Source: Prevotella sp. UBA7594 (lineage in GTDB: Bacteria > Bacteroidota > Bacteroidia > Bacteroidales > Bacteroidaceae). From it: a stretch of 20,100 bases of DNA. Every line of letters starts with the position of its first letter. The stretch's first letter is position 1. Below are positions 11,683 through 18,977 of the stretch, piece after piece. The DNA lies in the NCBI GenBank assembly GCA_002490315.1, contig DLKG01000028.1, positions 1 through 20,100 of the forward strand. The letters run 5' to 3'. Both the position numbers and the translations under genes were made by a program. Under the pieces are notes generated by a model. The model was not told where the DNA came from, did no database searches, and worked only from the letters and a program-made list of their open reading frames with translations.

Positions 11683-11896
11683 AAGCCTATGTTTAACTAA
11701 AAATCCTTTTCGTAATTAATGAAGATCCTCACGGCCCCTCATTGTTACCTGTTAAACAATCCTTTTCTTCGCCGTCACAAAAGCAAGCTCACTTGCGTTT
11801 TGTTTCAGGCTCTGTAGAAAAGTCAATTTACCTTAAACCTAATAACTAAAAACCTAAATCTATTACTACTAACCTAAACAATCTATTAACCTTTTG
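11643..11896 (-). ncRNA. Candidate structured small RNA, about 254 nt
   Basis: This stretch is bounded by a perfect promoter (11903-11933) and an intrinsic terminator (11643-11682) and has no convincing reading frame. Read 5' to 3', it has an AU-rich head with three spaced UUAGGUU motifs (about 11830-11880). A 61-nt rod follows (11762-11822) in which CUUUUCU/AGAAAAG, GCC/GGC, ACAAAA/UUUUGU and GCAAG/CUUGC pair in order around a UGAG loop. Then come a hairpin AUUGUU/AACAAU (11741-11760) and the terminator stem. The regular order of paired segments is hard to explain otherwise. It could be a trans-acting sRNA, a Bacteroidales 6S-like or Bacteroidales-1-type RNA, or a long attenuator leader of the GH29 operon. 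An 8-codon ORF (MRGREDLH, 11742-11716) could make it a peptide-encoding RNA. Family identity was not determined. Confidence 0.62.
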
Positions 11897-11902
11897 ACGA
11901 TG

Positions 11903-11933
11903 CAAAGGTACGCACTTTTTCGTAAGTGACAAA
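11903..11933 (-). promoter_or_regulatory. Bacteroidetes-type promoter of the candidate small RNA
   Basis: Minus strand: TTTG (11933-11930), 19 bases, TACCTTTG (11910-11903). It is identical in elements and spacing to the GH16 operon promoter. Predicted transcription start is near 11896. Confidence 0.75.
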
Positions 11934-12212
11934 TATTTTTCATAAAAAGATGCAAGTTGCTCTACTTTTATTGATATACGTCAAAAAACAATGTGCTCGA
12001 ACACAACCGACATCCACGCTTTTATAGTTGTTGCAGACTTACGGATTGTTACATTGTAGCCCCATAATGCGACGAACCATAAGCCGGAAGGCTTGCGGAG
12101 AAACGCTGCGTGATGCCGGAAAGTACGTGGCGACATTGCAAATATAGGAGAGCCGGAAATCTGTGTAGAAAATCTATGGAGGTGGCGGAAAGGCTTGTTT
12201 TTGGAGGAAAAG
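11934..12212. other. Intergenic stretch with no clear gene
   Basis: No gene with recognisable homology is visible here. The part from about 12060 to 12210 is more GC-rich than ordinary intergenic sequence and repeats a GCCGGAAA/GGCGGAAAGG-like motif several times. It may be a gene remnant. One short plus-strand reading frame is listed separately. Confidence 0.5.
12067..12147 (+). CDS. Possible 26-residue small protein
   Basis: An ATG at 12067 opens a frame that ends at TAG 12145-12147, giving MRRTISRKACGETLRDAGKY followed by six more residues (VATLQI). The composition is basic and could form a helix, but there is no clear promoter or conserved motif. It is offered only because the local GC rises to coding-like levels here. 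It may equally be chance. Confidence 0.18.
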   Translation: MRRTISRKACGETLRDAGKYVATLQI

Positions 12213-12244
12213 TTGCGCTATTTGAATAAAAAGCTATAAATTTG
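12213..12244 (+). promoter_or_regulatory. Candidate promoter of the glycosyltransferase operon
   Basis: TTG (12213-12215), 21 bases, TAAATTTG (12237-12244). The -7 element is an exact TAnnTTTG match and the spacing is slightly long. The start would be near 12251, about 44 nt before the GT4 start codon. Confidence 0.5.
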
Positions 12245-12273
12245 TACAGACATAGAATATTAGTACAGACATA
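12244..12273 (+). repeat. 11-bp direct repeat in the GT4 leader
   Basis: GTACAGACATA occurs at 12244-12254 and 12263-12273, a 19-base period, across the predicted transcription start. The period is close to two helical turns, so paired regulator binding is conceivable. No known site is recognised. Confidence 0.45.
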
Positions 12274-12294
12274 TTACATATACCTATTATATAT

Positions 12295-13569
12295 ATGAGA
12301 GTACTCATTGTAAACACAAGCGAGAACAACGGCGGAGCCGCCGTCGCAGCCAACCGGCTTATGGAGGCGCTGAAGAAGAACGGCGTCAAGGCGAAAATGC
12401 TCGTCGCAGAGAAGCAAACGGAACACGTGACGGTGGCAGCCTTGCCCCACAGATTGCTCTACAAATGGCATTTCCTGCGTGAACGTCTCTCCATTTTCTT
12501 ACATCTCTACTTCTCGCGCCAACACCTCTTCGACATCGACATAGCCAACGCGGGCAGCGACATCACCAGTTTGCCGGAGTTCCGCGAAGCCGACATCATA
12601 CATCTCAACTGGATCAACCAAGGTATGCTGTCGCTCGGCTCCATACGTAAGATACTCAAGAGCGGTAAGCCCGTCGTGTGGACCATGCACGACCTATGGC
12701 CAGCCACGGGCATCTGCCATTATGCACGCACATGCTCCGCCTTCCGTACGGCGTGTCACAACTGTCCCCTCCTGCCCGGAGGAGGCAAGACTCACGACCT
12801 CTCGCGCCGCCTTTGGGAGCGCAAGAAGCGCCTCTACCACGCCAGCAACATCCATTTCGTGACTTGCAGCCATTGGCTTGAAAACCAGGCGCGCCAAAGC
12901 TCTCTGCTCACTGGGCAGCGCATAAGCTCCATTCCCAACACCATAGACACCCACATCTTCTGTCCCGCCGACCAGCGCGAGGCGCGTCTCAAGTGTAATC
13001 TCCCGGAGAAGGGACGCATCATCCTGCTCGTGGCGCAGAAGATAACGGACGAGCGCAAGGGTGCACCCTACTTCGTCGACGCTGTCAACCGCCTCGTCGA
13101 CGCCAATCCGCAGATGAAGGACTCTACATCGGTCGCCATCCTCGGCTCACACGCCGACGAGATAGCCGCCCAACTCCATCTCCCTTCCTACGCTCTCGGC
13201 TACGTCAGCAACGAGCGGCAGATAGCCAATGTCTACAACGCCGCCGACGTCTACGTGCTCCCATCGCTTGAGGACAATCTCCCCAACACGATTATGGAGG
13301 CAATGGCGTGCGGTGTGCCCTGCGTGGGATTTCGCGTTGGCGGCATACCGGAGATGATCGACCATCAACGCACCGGCTACGTCGCCAATTTCAAGGACTC
13401 CGCCGACCTCGCCGAGGGCATACGCTGGACGCTCGACGACGCCGACCGCGCCTCGCTCACGGAGAATGCCCTGCGGAAAGTTGCCCACAACTATTCGCAG
13501 CAGAGCGTCGCCATGCGCTACATTGAGGTCTACAACGAGATGATAGCCCTCAAACGCTACATCGTATAA
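12295..13569 (+). CDS. GT4 family glycosyltransferase (WcaC-like)
   Basis: Cytoplasmic retaining glycosyltransferase, GT-B fold, expected to add a sugar from a nucleotide donor during surface polysaccharide or O-antigen assembly. The 424-residue product starts with MRVLIVNTSENNGGAAVAAN, the N-terminal glycine-rich loop. The C-terminal donor domain has VYVLPSLEDNLPNTIMEAMA at about 319-338, the acidic E-rich GT4 signature, followed by GVPCVGFRVGGIPEMI. A four-cysteine cluster (Cys141, 147, 154, 157) follows HDLWPATG at about 132-139 and is typical of the WcaC-type subgroup; it may bind a metal. First gene of the biosynthetic cluster, 43 bases before the GT2 gene. Donor and acceptor cannot be told from sequence. 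Confidence 0.88.
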   Translation: MRVLIVNTSENNGGAAVAANRLMEALKKNGVKAKMLVAEKQTEHVTVAALPHRLLYKWHFLRERLSIFLHLYFSRQHLFDIDIANAGSDITSLPEFREADIIHLNWINQGMLSLGSIRKILKSGKPVVWTMHDLWPATGICHYARTCSAFRTACHNCPLLPGGGKTHDLSRRLWERKKRLYHASNIHFVTCSHWLENQARQSSLLTGQRISSIPNTIDTHIFCPADQREARLKCNLPEKGRIILLVAQKITDERKGAPYFVDAVNRLVDANPQMKDSTSVAILGSHADEIAAQLHLPSYALGYVSNERQIANVYNAADVYVLPSLEDNLPNTIMEAMACGVPCVGFRVGGIPEMIDHQRTGYVANFKDSADLAEGIRWTLDDADRASLTENALRKVAHNYSQQSVAMRYIEVYNEMIALKRYIV

Positions 13570-13612
13570 CGCCATTTACACCTTATATATAATATATATA
13601 ATATATACACAG

Positions 13613-14410
13613 ATGATAAAATTCACAGTCATCACTTGCACGTACAACGCCGCCGGGGTCGTGCAGCCTACTCTCGACAGCGTGCGCCGACAGACATGGA
13701 CGCAGATTGAACACCTCATCATCGACGGGGCATCCTCCGACGCCACCGTCAGCCTTGCCGACGCCTATCGCCGACAGAGCGAAGAGGAGGAGACAGAACA
13801 CGACGTGCGCATAATGAGTGAACCCGACCATGGACTCTACGACGCCATGAACAAAGGCCTTCGTCTCGCCACGGGCGACTACGTGATATTCCTCAACGCT
13901 GGCGACACCTTTCCTTCCGATGATACGCTGGAGACAATCTCCAACGATGTCAACGAACGTTCCGACGGCAAGCTTCCCGCCGTGCTCTACGGTGACACCG
14001 ACATCGTGGACGCCACTGGCAACGTGCTCCATCCGCGGCGTCTCGCCCCTCCTGACAATCTCTCCTGGCGCTCCTTCCGCCACGGCATGCTCGTCTGCCA
14101 TCAGGCGTTCTACGCCCGTACCGACATCGCCCGTGCCGAGCCTTACGATCTCAGCTATCGCTTCTCCGCCGACGTCGACTGGTGCATACGTGTCATGAAG
14201 CGTGCCGAGCGCGAGCACCTGCAGCTCCTGCGCCTGCCGGAGGTTGTTGCCCACTATCTCGACGGGGGCATGACCAACAAGAATCACCGAGCCTCGCTTA
14301 TGGAACGCTTCCGCGTCATGCGCCATCACTACGGACTCATCCCCACGCTTGCCATGCACGTGTGGTTTGTCGCGCGTGCCGTGCTGAAGCGAAGCGGCGC
14401 CAGACCTTAA
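13613..14410 (+). CDS. GT2 family glycosyltransferase
   Basis: Inverting GT-A glycosyltransferase likely to act on a lipid-linked surface polysaccharide intermediate. The 265-residue product opens with FTVITCTYNAAGVVQPTLDS (4-23). It shows the nucleotide-binding acid in IIDGASSD (36-43) and has NAGD (96-99) where many GT2 enzymes have the metal-binding DxD. HQAFYART (163-170) and the acidic SADVDW (185-190) are placed as acceptor-side and catalytic-base motifs. It resembles the WcaE/PglI-type group. The 43-base gap from the GT4 gene is almost pure AT, so the two are probably co-transcribed. No membrane segment is evident, though the C-terminal basic, hydrophobic stretch may contact the membrane. 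Confidence 0.88.
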   Translation: MIKFTVITCTYNAAGVVQPTLDSVRRQTWTQIEHLIIDGASSDATVSLADAYRRQSEEEETEHDVRIMSEPDHGLYDAMNKGLRLATGDYVIFLNAGDTFPSDDTLETISNDVNERSDGKLPAVLYGDTDIVDATGNVLHPRRLAPPDNLSWRSFRHGMLVCHQAFYARTDIARAEPYDLSYRFSADVDWCIRVMKRAEREHLQLLRLPEVVAHYLDGGMTNKNHRASLMERFRVMRHHYGLIPTLAMHVWFVARAVLKRSGARP

Positions 14411-14463
14411 TTCCTAATAAATGTTCAATTAGAATAAATAGTTTTTAATTTTACAATAAGCCT

Positions 14464-14494
14464 TTTGCCGTGCCGTTATATATTCGTAACTTAG
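14464..14494 (+). promoter_or_regulatory. Candidate internal promoter before manC
   Basis: TTTG (14464-14467), 19 bases, TAACTTAG (14487-14494), one mismatch from TAnnTTTG. The predicted start near 14501 gives a leader of about 77 nt holding the hairpin at 14510-14537. manC and the esterase gene may thus be transcribed apart from the glycosyltransferases. Confidence 0.5.
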
Positions 14495-14509
14495 CTCTTG
14501 CTATCGGCA

Positions 14510-14537
14510 GCCGCCAACACCCGCATGGGACGGCGGC
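14510..14537 (+). promoter_or_regulatory. GC-rich hairpin in the manC leader
   Basis: GCCGCC (14510-14515) pairs with GGCGGC (14532-14537), and an inner CCC/GGG (14520-14522 with 14527-14529) closes a GCAT loop. No U-run follows, so it is not an ordinary terminator. CGGCAGCCG is also repeated around it (14505-14513 and about 14533-14541). It could control translation or stability of the manC mRNA. Confidence 0.4.
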
Positions 14538-14577
14538 AGCCGGAGCGCGACATTAAATCTAATGACATACATTTATT

Positions 14578-15663
14578 ATGGATACAAGCAATAACTTTTG
14601 CGTGATTCTTGCCGGTGGCAAGGGACGCCGCCTGTGGCCATGCAGCCGCGAAAACCGCCCCAAGCAGTTTCTCGACTTCTTCGGAACGGGACGCACCCAG
14701 CTGCAAGCCACCTACGACCGCTTTGCGCGCATCCTTCCCGTGGAGAACATCTATGTCAACACCAATGAGGCCTATGCCGACATCGTGCGCGAGCAGCTGC
14801 CCAATCTTGCCCCCGACCATCTTCTCGCCGAGCCTATCCACCGCGGCACGGCGCCCAGCGTAGCCTGGTGTACCCACCGCATAAAACACGCCAATCCCGA
14901 CGCCAACATCGCCGTTGTTCCTTCCGACCAGACCATCATCGGCGACGACGCTTTCGCCGACTGCATCAACCGGGGCTTCGACTTCGTTGCTACACACGAC
15001 TGTCTGCTTACTCTCGGACTCAAGCCTACGCGCCCCGAGCCAGGCTATGGCTACATTCAGATGGGCGACCCCGTGGGGGAGGGCGTCTACAGTGTGCGCT
15101 CCTTCACGGAGAAACCTGAGCGCGACTTCGCACGCATCTTCATGGAGAGCGGCGAGTTCTACTGGAACACCGGCCTCTTCCTCGCCAGCGCACGCTGCCT
15201 TCTTAAACGCTTCGACGAACTCCTGCCCACCGTTCTCCGCAACTACGACGCCGAGCATCCCGCGTACGACTACCGCGAGGAGAACCAGTTCATCCACGAC
15301 AATTTTCCGCTCTATCCCAACCAGTCGATCGACTACGGCATACTGGAGAAGTCCGACAACGTGTGCGTCATGAAGTGCAACTTCGGCTGGGCAGACCTCG
15401 GCACGTGGCACAGCATCTATGAGGCAATGAACAAAGGCGAGGGCGACAATGTCGTCATCGACAGCGACGTAGTGCTCGACAACTCCAGGGGCAACGTCGT
15501 GAAGCTCCCCAAGGAGCGCCTCGCCGTCATCAGCGGTCTTGACGGCTACATCGTGGCGGAGAAGGACAACGTGCTTCTCATCTGCCGCAAGGAAGACTCG
15601 TCAGCCAACATCCGACGCCTTATCAACGAGATACAGCTCCAGAAGGGCGACGACTTCATATAA
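14578..15663 (+). CDS. manC: Mannose-1-phosphate guanylyltransferase
   Basis: Makes GDP-mannose from mannose 1-phosphate and GTP, the donor for mannose and the precursor of GDP-fucose. The 361-residue product has the pyrophosphorylase signature LAGGKGRRLWP (11-21), PSDQ (115-118), GYGYI (156-160), FTEKP (176-180), WNTGLF (196-201) and WADLGTW (271-277). It is the short, single-domain form: the phosphomannose isomerase cupin of the ManC/AlgA fusion is absent, as is usual in Bacteroidetes. It lies 167 bases downstream of the GT2 gene and 35 bases before the esterase gene. The context points to supply of GDP-sugars for the polysaccharide made by the two glycosyltransferases. GC-rich codons match its neighbours. 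Confidence 0.93.
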   Translation: MDTSNNFCVILAGGKGRRLWPCSRENRPKQFLDFFGTGRTQLQATYDRFARILPVENIYVNTNEAYADIVREQLPNLAPDHLLAEPIHRGTAPSVAWCTHRIKHANPDANIAVVPSDQTIIGDDAFADCINRGFDFVATHDCLLTLGLKPTRPEPGYGYIQMGDPVGEGVYSVRSFTEKPERDFARIFMESGEFYWNTGLFLASARCLLKRFDELLPTVLRNYDAEHPAYDYREENQFIHDNFPLYPNQSIDYGILEKSDNVCVMKCNFGWADLGTWHSIYEAMNKGEGDNVVIDSDVVLDNSRGNVVKLPKERLAVISGLDGYIVAEKDNVLLICRKEDSSANIRRLINEIQLQKGDDFI

Positions 15664-15698
15664 TCCTCACTACCATACAAACAGCAAACAATCTACTT

Positions 15699-17849
15699 AT
15701 GACAAGAATTCATCTATTGTCTGCACTTCTCGCCATGCTTTTTGCCTTGCCGCTCAGCGCCGCCAAACCCGTGCGCGTGGCGTGTATCGGCAACAGCATC
15801 ACCTACGGCATGAAACTCGACGACCCCTCCACGGAGTCCTATCCCGCCCAACTGCAGCGCCTTCTCGGCAGCGGCTATGAGGTGGGCAACTACGGCAAGT
15901 CGGGCGCAACGCTCCTCCGCCATGGCCATCGTCCCTACGTGGAGCAGGAGGAATGGCGCAAGGCGAAGGCATCGAAGAGCGACATCGCCATCATACATCT
16001 CGGTATCAACGACACCGACCCGCGCAACTGGACCTACTACCGCGACGAGTTCGTTGCCGACTATCTCGCAATCATCGACACATTGCGGCAGCTGAACCCT
16101 GCCTGCCGCGTCATCGTCGCCCTCCCCACGCCAATCACTTATAAGCATCCGCGTTTCGAGAGCAGCACGCGACAGTGGCGCGAGGATGTGAAGGATGCCA
16201 TAGCGACTGTCGCTCAGGCGTCCGGAGCGCAGCTCGTCGACTTCGAGCGTCCGCTCATCGATTATCCGCAGCTCCTCCCCGACGCCGTTCATCCCAACCG
16301 AGATGGTGCGCGCCGACTCGCCCTCGCTGCTTACGGAGCCGTCACCGGCAACTACGGCGGCTTGCAGATGCCTGACGTCTACAGCGACAACATGGTGCTG
16401 CAGCGCGACCGACAGCTGCTCATCGGCGGCACGGCAGACGCCGGGGAAAAGGTGACAGTGGAGCTGACTCGCGCCTCTGCGCCCACACCGAAAGCAGGAA
16501 AGGGTAAGCCGCGCCATGTGCGTGCCCCAAAACCCTCCGTCTTCAAGGCGGAGACGACGGCTGACGCCATGGGCGACTGGAGCGTCTGTCTTCCTGCCCA
16601 CCGTGCCGAGAAGGGCCTGACGCTCACCGTCAGCACCTCCCGTCGCACACTCTCCTTCAGCAATGTGGCTTACGGCGAGGTGTGGCTCTGCTCCGGACAG
16701 TCCAACATGGAGTTCATGCTCAAGGAGGCTGCCACCGCCGCACGCGACATTCCTTCCGCCTCCAATCCCGACATACGTCTCTTCGACATGAAGGCGCGCT
16801 GGCGTACTAATGCAGAGGAGTGGAGCCAAAATGCTCTCGACTCCATCAACGACCTGCAATACTTCCGCCAAACACAATGGCAAACGTGTACCCCGGAGAC
16901 GGCACGCGACTTCTCTGCCATCGGCTACTACTTCGCACGTATGCTGCAAGACAGCTTGCAAGTGCCCGTCGGCGTCATCTGCAACGCCGTGGGCGGAGCG
17001 CCGTGTGAGGCATGGATAGGCCGCAAGGCTGTGGAGTGCCAGCTGCCCCACATCCTCGACAACTGGACCGGCAACGACTTCATACAGCCCTGGGTGCGCG
17101 AGCGTGCCCTTTTCAACATGAAGAAATCCTCCGACATACGCAGCCAGCGCCATCCCTATGAGCCGTGCTACCTCTTCGAGGCGGGCATAAAGCCGCTTGC
17201 CCACTATCCGATACGCGGCGTCGTTTGGTACCAGGGGGAGTCGAATGCGCAGAACTTCAATCTCCACGAGCAACTCTTCAAGATGCTCGTCGGCGACTGG
17301 CGTGCATATTGGCAGCAACCCTCCATGCCGTTCTATTACGTGCAACTCTCAAGCATGGACCGCCTGCCCTGGCAGTGGTTTCGCGACAGCCAGCGCCGCC
17401 TGCTCAGCGAAGTGCCGAATGTAGGCATGGCAGTGTCGTCCGACATGGGCGACTCCCTCAATGTGCATCCCACGCGCAAGCAGCCCGTCGGCGAGCGACT
17501 CGCACGCCTCGCCCTGCACAATGACTACGGCTTCTCCGCTCTTGAGAGCAGCGGGCCGCTCGTAAAGGGAGCCTACGTCACGGGCGACGGCATAGTGCGC
17601 GTGGAGTTTGACCACGCCGGCAGCCTCGCCACGAGCGACGGCCGCGAGCCGCTCACGTTTGAGGTGGCGGAATACGAAGGACTCTACCACAAGGCAGAGG
17701 CACGCATCGAGGGCTCAACCGTCGTCGTCGTTTCCTCCGAAGTGGCGAAGCCGCGCTATGTGCGCTACGGATGGCAACCCTTCACACGCGCCAATCTTGT
17801 CAATGGCGAGGGTCTGCCTGCCTCCACGTTCCGCATTGAAGTGAAATAA
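15699..17849 (+). CDS. Secreted tandem esterase: SGNH hydrolase fused to sialate O-acetylesterase domain
   Basis: Predicted carbohydrate O-acetylesterase with two catalytic domains. The 716-residue product has a signal peptide (1-22). The N-terminal SGNH domain (about 24-215) shows GNSIT (Ser33), GIND (Asn104) and the Asp195/His198 pair in DAVHPN. An Ig-like sandwich (about 222-325, opening MPDVYSDNMVLQR) leads into a SASA-type domain with CSGQSNM (Ser335), VVWYQGES (about 508-515) and DSLNVHP (His590). All expected catalytic residues are present in both halves. Tandem esterases of this kind are known in Bacteroidetes (NanS/EstA-type sialate O-acetylesterases). It could act on O-acetylated sialic acid or other acetylated host or dietary glycans. 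It follows manC by 35 bases and ends the cluster. Target sugar is uncertain. Confidence 0.9.
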   Translation: MTRIHLLSALLAMLFALPLSAAKPVRVACIGNSITYGMKLDDPSTESYPAQLQRLLGSGYEVGNYGKSGATLLRHGHRPYVEQEEWRKAKASKSDIAIIHLGINDTDPRNWTYYRDEFVADYLAIIDTLRQLNPACRVIVALPTPITYKHPRFESSTRQWREDVKDAIATVAQASGAQLVDFERPLIDYPQLLPDAVHPNRDGARRLALAAYGAVTGNYGGLQMPDVYSDNMVLQRDRQLLIGGTADAGEKVTVELTRASAPTPKAGKGKPRHVRAPKPSVFKAETTADAMGDWSVCLPAHRAEKGLTLTVSTSRRTLSFSNVAYGEVWLCSGQSNMEFMLKEAATAARDIPSASNPDIRLFDMKARWRTNAEEWSQNALDSINDLQYFRQTQWQTCTPETARDFSAIGYYFARMLQDSLQVPVGVICNAVGGAPCEAWIGRKAVECQLPHILDNWTGNDFIQPWVRERALFNMKKSSDIRSQRHPYEPCYLFEAGIKPLAHYPIRGVVWYQGESNAQNFNLHEQLFKMLVGDWRAYWQQPSMPFYYVQLSSMDRLPWQWFRDSQRRLLSEVPNVGMAVSSDMGDSLNVHPTRKQPVGERLARLALHNDYGFSALESSGPLVKGAYVTGDGIVRVEFDHAGSLATSDGREPLTFEVAEYEGLYHKAEARIEGSTVVVVSSEVAKPRYVRYGWQPFTRANLVNGEGLPASTFRIEVK

Positions 17850-17886
17850 CAAAAAAATTAAGAATAAACAACATATTAAAAGTAGT

Positions 17887-17900
17887 ACAAAATATTTTGT
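17887..17900. promoter_or_regulatory. 14-bp perfect palindrome overlapping the mdh -33 element
   Basis: ACAAAATATTTTGT is its own reverse complement and covers the TTTG at 17896-17899. Position and symmetry suit a dimeric regulator binding site, but AT-rich palindromes also arise by chance. Confidence 0.4.
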
Positions 17901-17925
17901 TTGTTTCAAAAAAGTTGTATCTTTG
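17896..17925 (+). promoter_or_regulatory. Bacteroidetes-type promoter of mdh
   Basis: TTTG (17896-17899), 18 bases, TATCTTTG (17918-17925), an exact -7 match. The start near 17932 gives a leader of about 53 nt that is A-rich and lacks a Shine-Dalgarno sequence, as is usual in this phylum. Confidence 0.7.
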
Positions 17926-17984
17926 CAGAAGATAAGAAACGACAGAACAAATATTAATAAACATATAATAAAACATCATTTATT

Positions 17985-18977
17985 ATGGCATTTTTATCTA
18001 ACGAGAAACTCTTGATCGTCGGTGCCGGCGGCATGATTGGTTCAAACATGGTACAGAGCGCCCTTATGCTGGGCCTTACTCCTAACATTTGTCTTTACGA
18101 TATCTATGAGCCGGGTGTTCATGGCGTATACGACGAGATCCAGCAGTGCGCATTCCCAGGTGCGAACGTAACTTACACTGTAAATCCTGAAGAGGCTTTC
18201 ACAGGCGCTAAGTTCATCATCTCTTCCGGTGGCGCTCCCCGTAAGGAGGGTATGACCCGTGAGGACCTCCTCAAGGGCAACTGCAAGATCGCCGCTGAGT
18301 TCGGTGACAACATCAAGAAATACTGCCCGAACGTAGAGCACGTGGTTGTTATCTTCAACCCGGCTGACGTTACTGCTCTTACAGCTCTTATCCACTCTGG
18401 TCTTAAGCCCAACCAGCTGACCTCTCTCGCTGCCCTCGATTCTACACGTCTGCAGCAGGCTCTCGCACATGAGTTCAACGTACAGCAGGACAAGGTGACC
18501 GGTGCACACACTTACGGTGGTCACGGCGAGCAGATGGCTGTATTCGCTTCTCAGGTGAAGGTAGACGGCAAGCCTCTCTCAGAGCTCGGTCTTTCTGCAG
18601 AGCGTTGGGAGGAGATCAAGCACAACACCGTACAGGGTGGTTCAAACATCATCAAGCTGCGCGGTCGTTCTTCATTCCAGAGCCCGGCTTACAACGCCGT
18701 TAAGATGATTGAGGCTGCTATGGGTGGCGAGAAGTTCACTCTGCCTGCTGGCTGCTATGTCAACCACGACAAGCTCGGCTTCAAGAACGTGATGATGGCT
18801 ATGCCTACAACTATCGACAACACTGGCGTTCACTTCACAGAGCCTACAGGTACTCCTGAGGAGCTTGCTGACCTCCAGAAGTCTTACGAGCATCTCTGCA
18901 AGATGCGCGACGAGATTGTAGAGCTTGGCATCGTTCCGTCAGTAGAGAAGTGGAACGAGATGAACCCGAATCTCTAA
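17985..18977 (+). CDS. mdh: NAD-dependent malate dehydrogenase
   Basis: Cytoplasmic enzyme interconverting malate and oxaloacetate. In these fermenters it is expected to run towards malate in the fumarate-reduction branch making succinate and propionate. The 330-residue product has the nucleotide-binding loop GAGGMIG (13-19) with Asp39 at the end of the second strand, the substrate-binding loop APRKEGMTR (84-92), Asn125, the Asp152/Arg155 pair in DSTRLQ, and catalytic His180 in GGHGEQM. It is a single gene with its own promoter and terminator, so it is functionally separate from the polysaccharide cluster. Codon use differs visibly from its neighbours: many T-ending codons (GGT, GCT, CTT, TCT) instead of C/G-ending ones, as in highly expressed housekeeping genes. 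Confidence 0.93.
   Translation: MAFLSNEKLLIVGAGGMIGSNMVQSALMLGLTPNICLYDIYEPGVHGVYDEIQQCAFPGANVTYTVNPEEAFTGAKFIISSGGAPRKEGMTREDLLKGNCKIAAEFGDNIKKYCPNVEHVVVIFNPADVTALTALIHSGLKPNQLTSLAALDSTRLQQALAHEFNVQQDKVTGAHTYGGHGEQMAVFASQVKVDGKPLSELGLSAERWEEIKHNTVQGGSNIIKLRGRSSFQSPAYNAVKMIEAAMGGEKFTLPAGCYVNHDKLGFKNVMMAMPTTIDNTGVHFTEPTGTPEELADLQKSYEHLCKMRDEIVELGIVPSVEKWNEMNPNL

Noticed and set aside
12139..12146. Second minus-strand -7 element TATATTTG
   Set aside because: There is no TTTG or TTG at the right distance upstream and nothing downstream that it would clearly serve.
13583..14359. 258-codon open frame on the minus strand
   Set aside because: It is antisense to the GT2 gene and shows no recognisable protein features.
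14491..15411. 306-codon open frame on the minus strand
   Set aside because: It is antisense to manC, whose nucleotidyltransferase motifs are intact. Its composition is typical of a shadow frame.
15714..17345. 543-codon open frame on the minus strand
   Set aside because: It lies wholly opposite the esterase gene. It reflects the strong C/G third-position bias, shows no domain motif, and is excluded by the clear homology of the plus-strand product.
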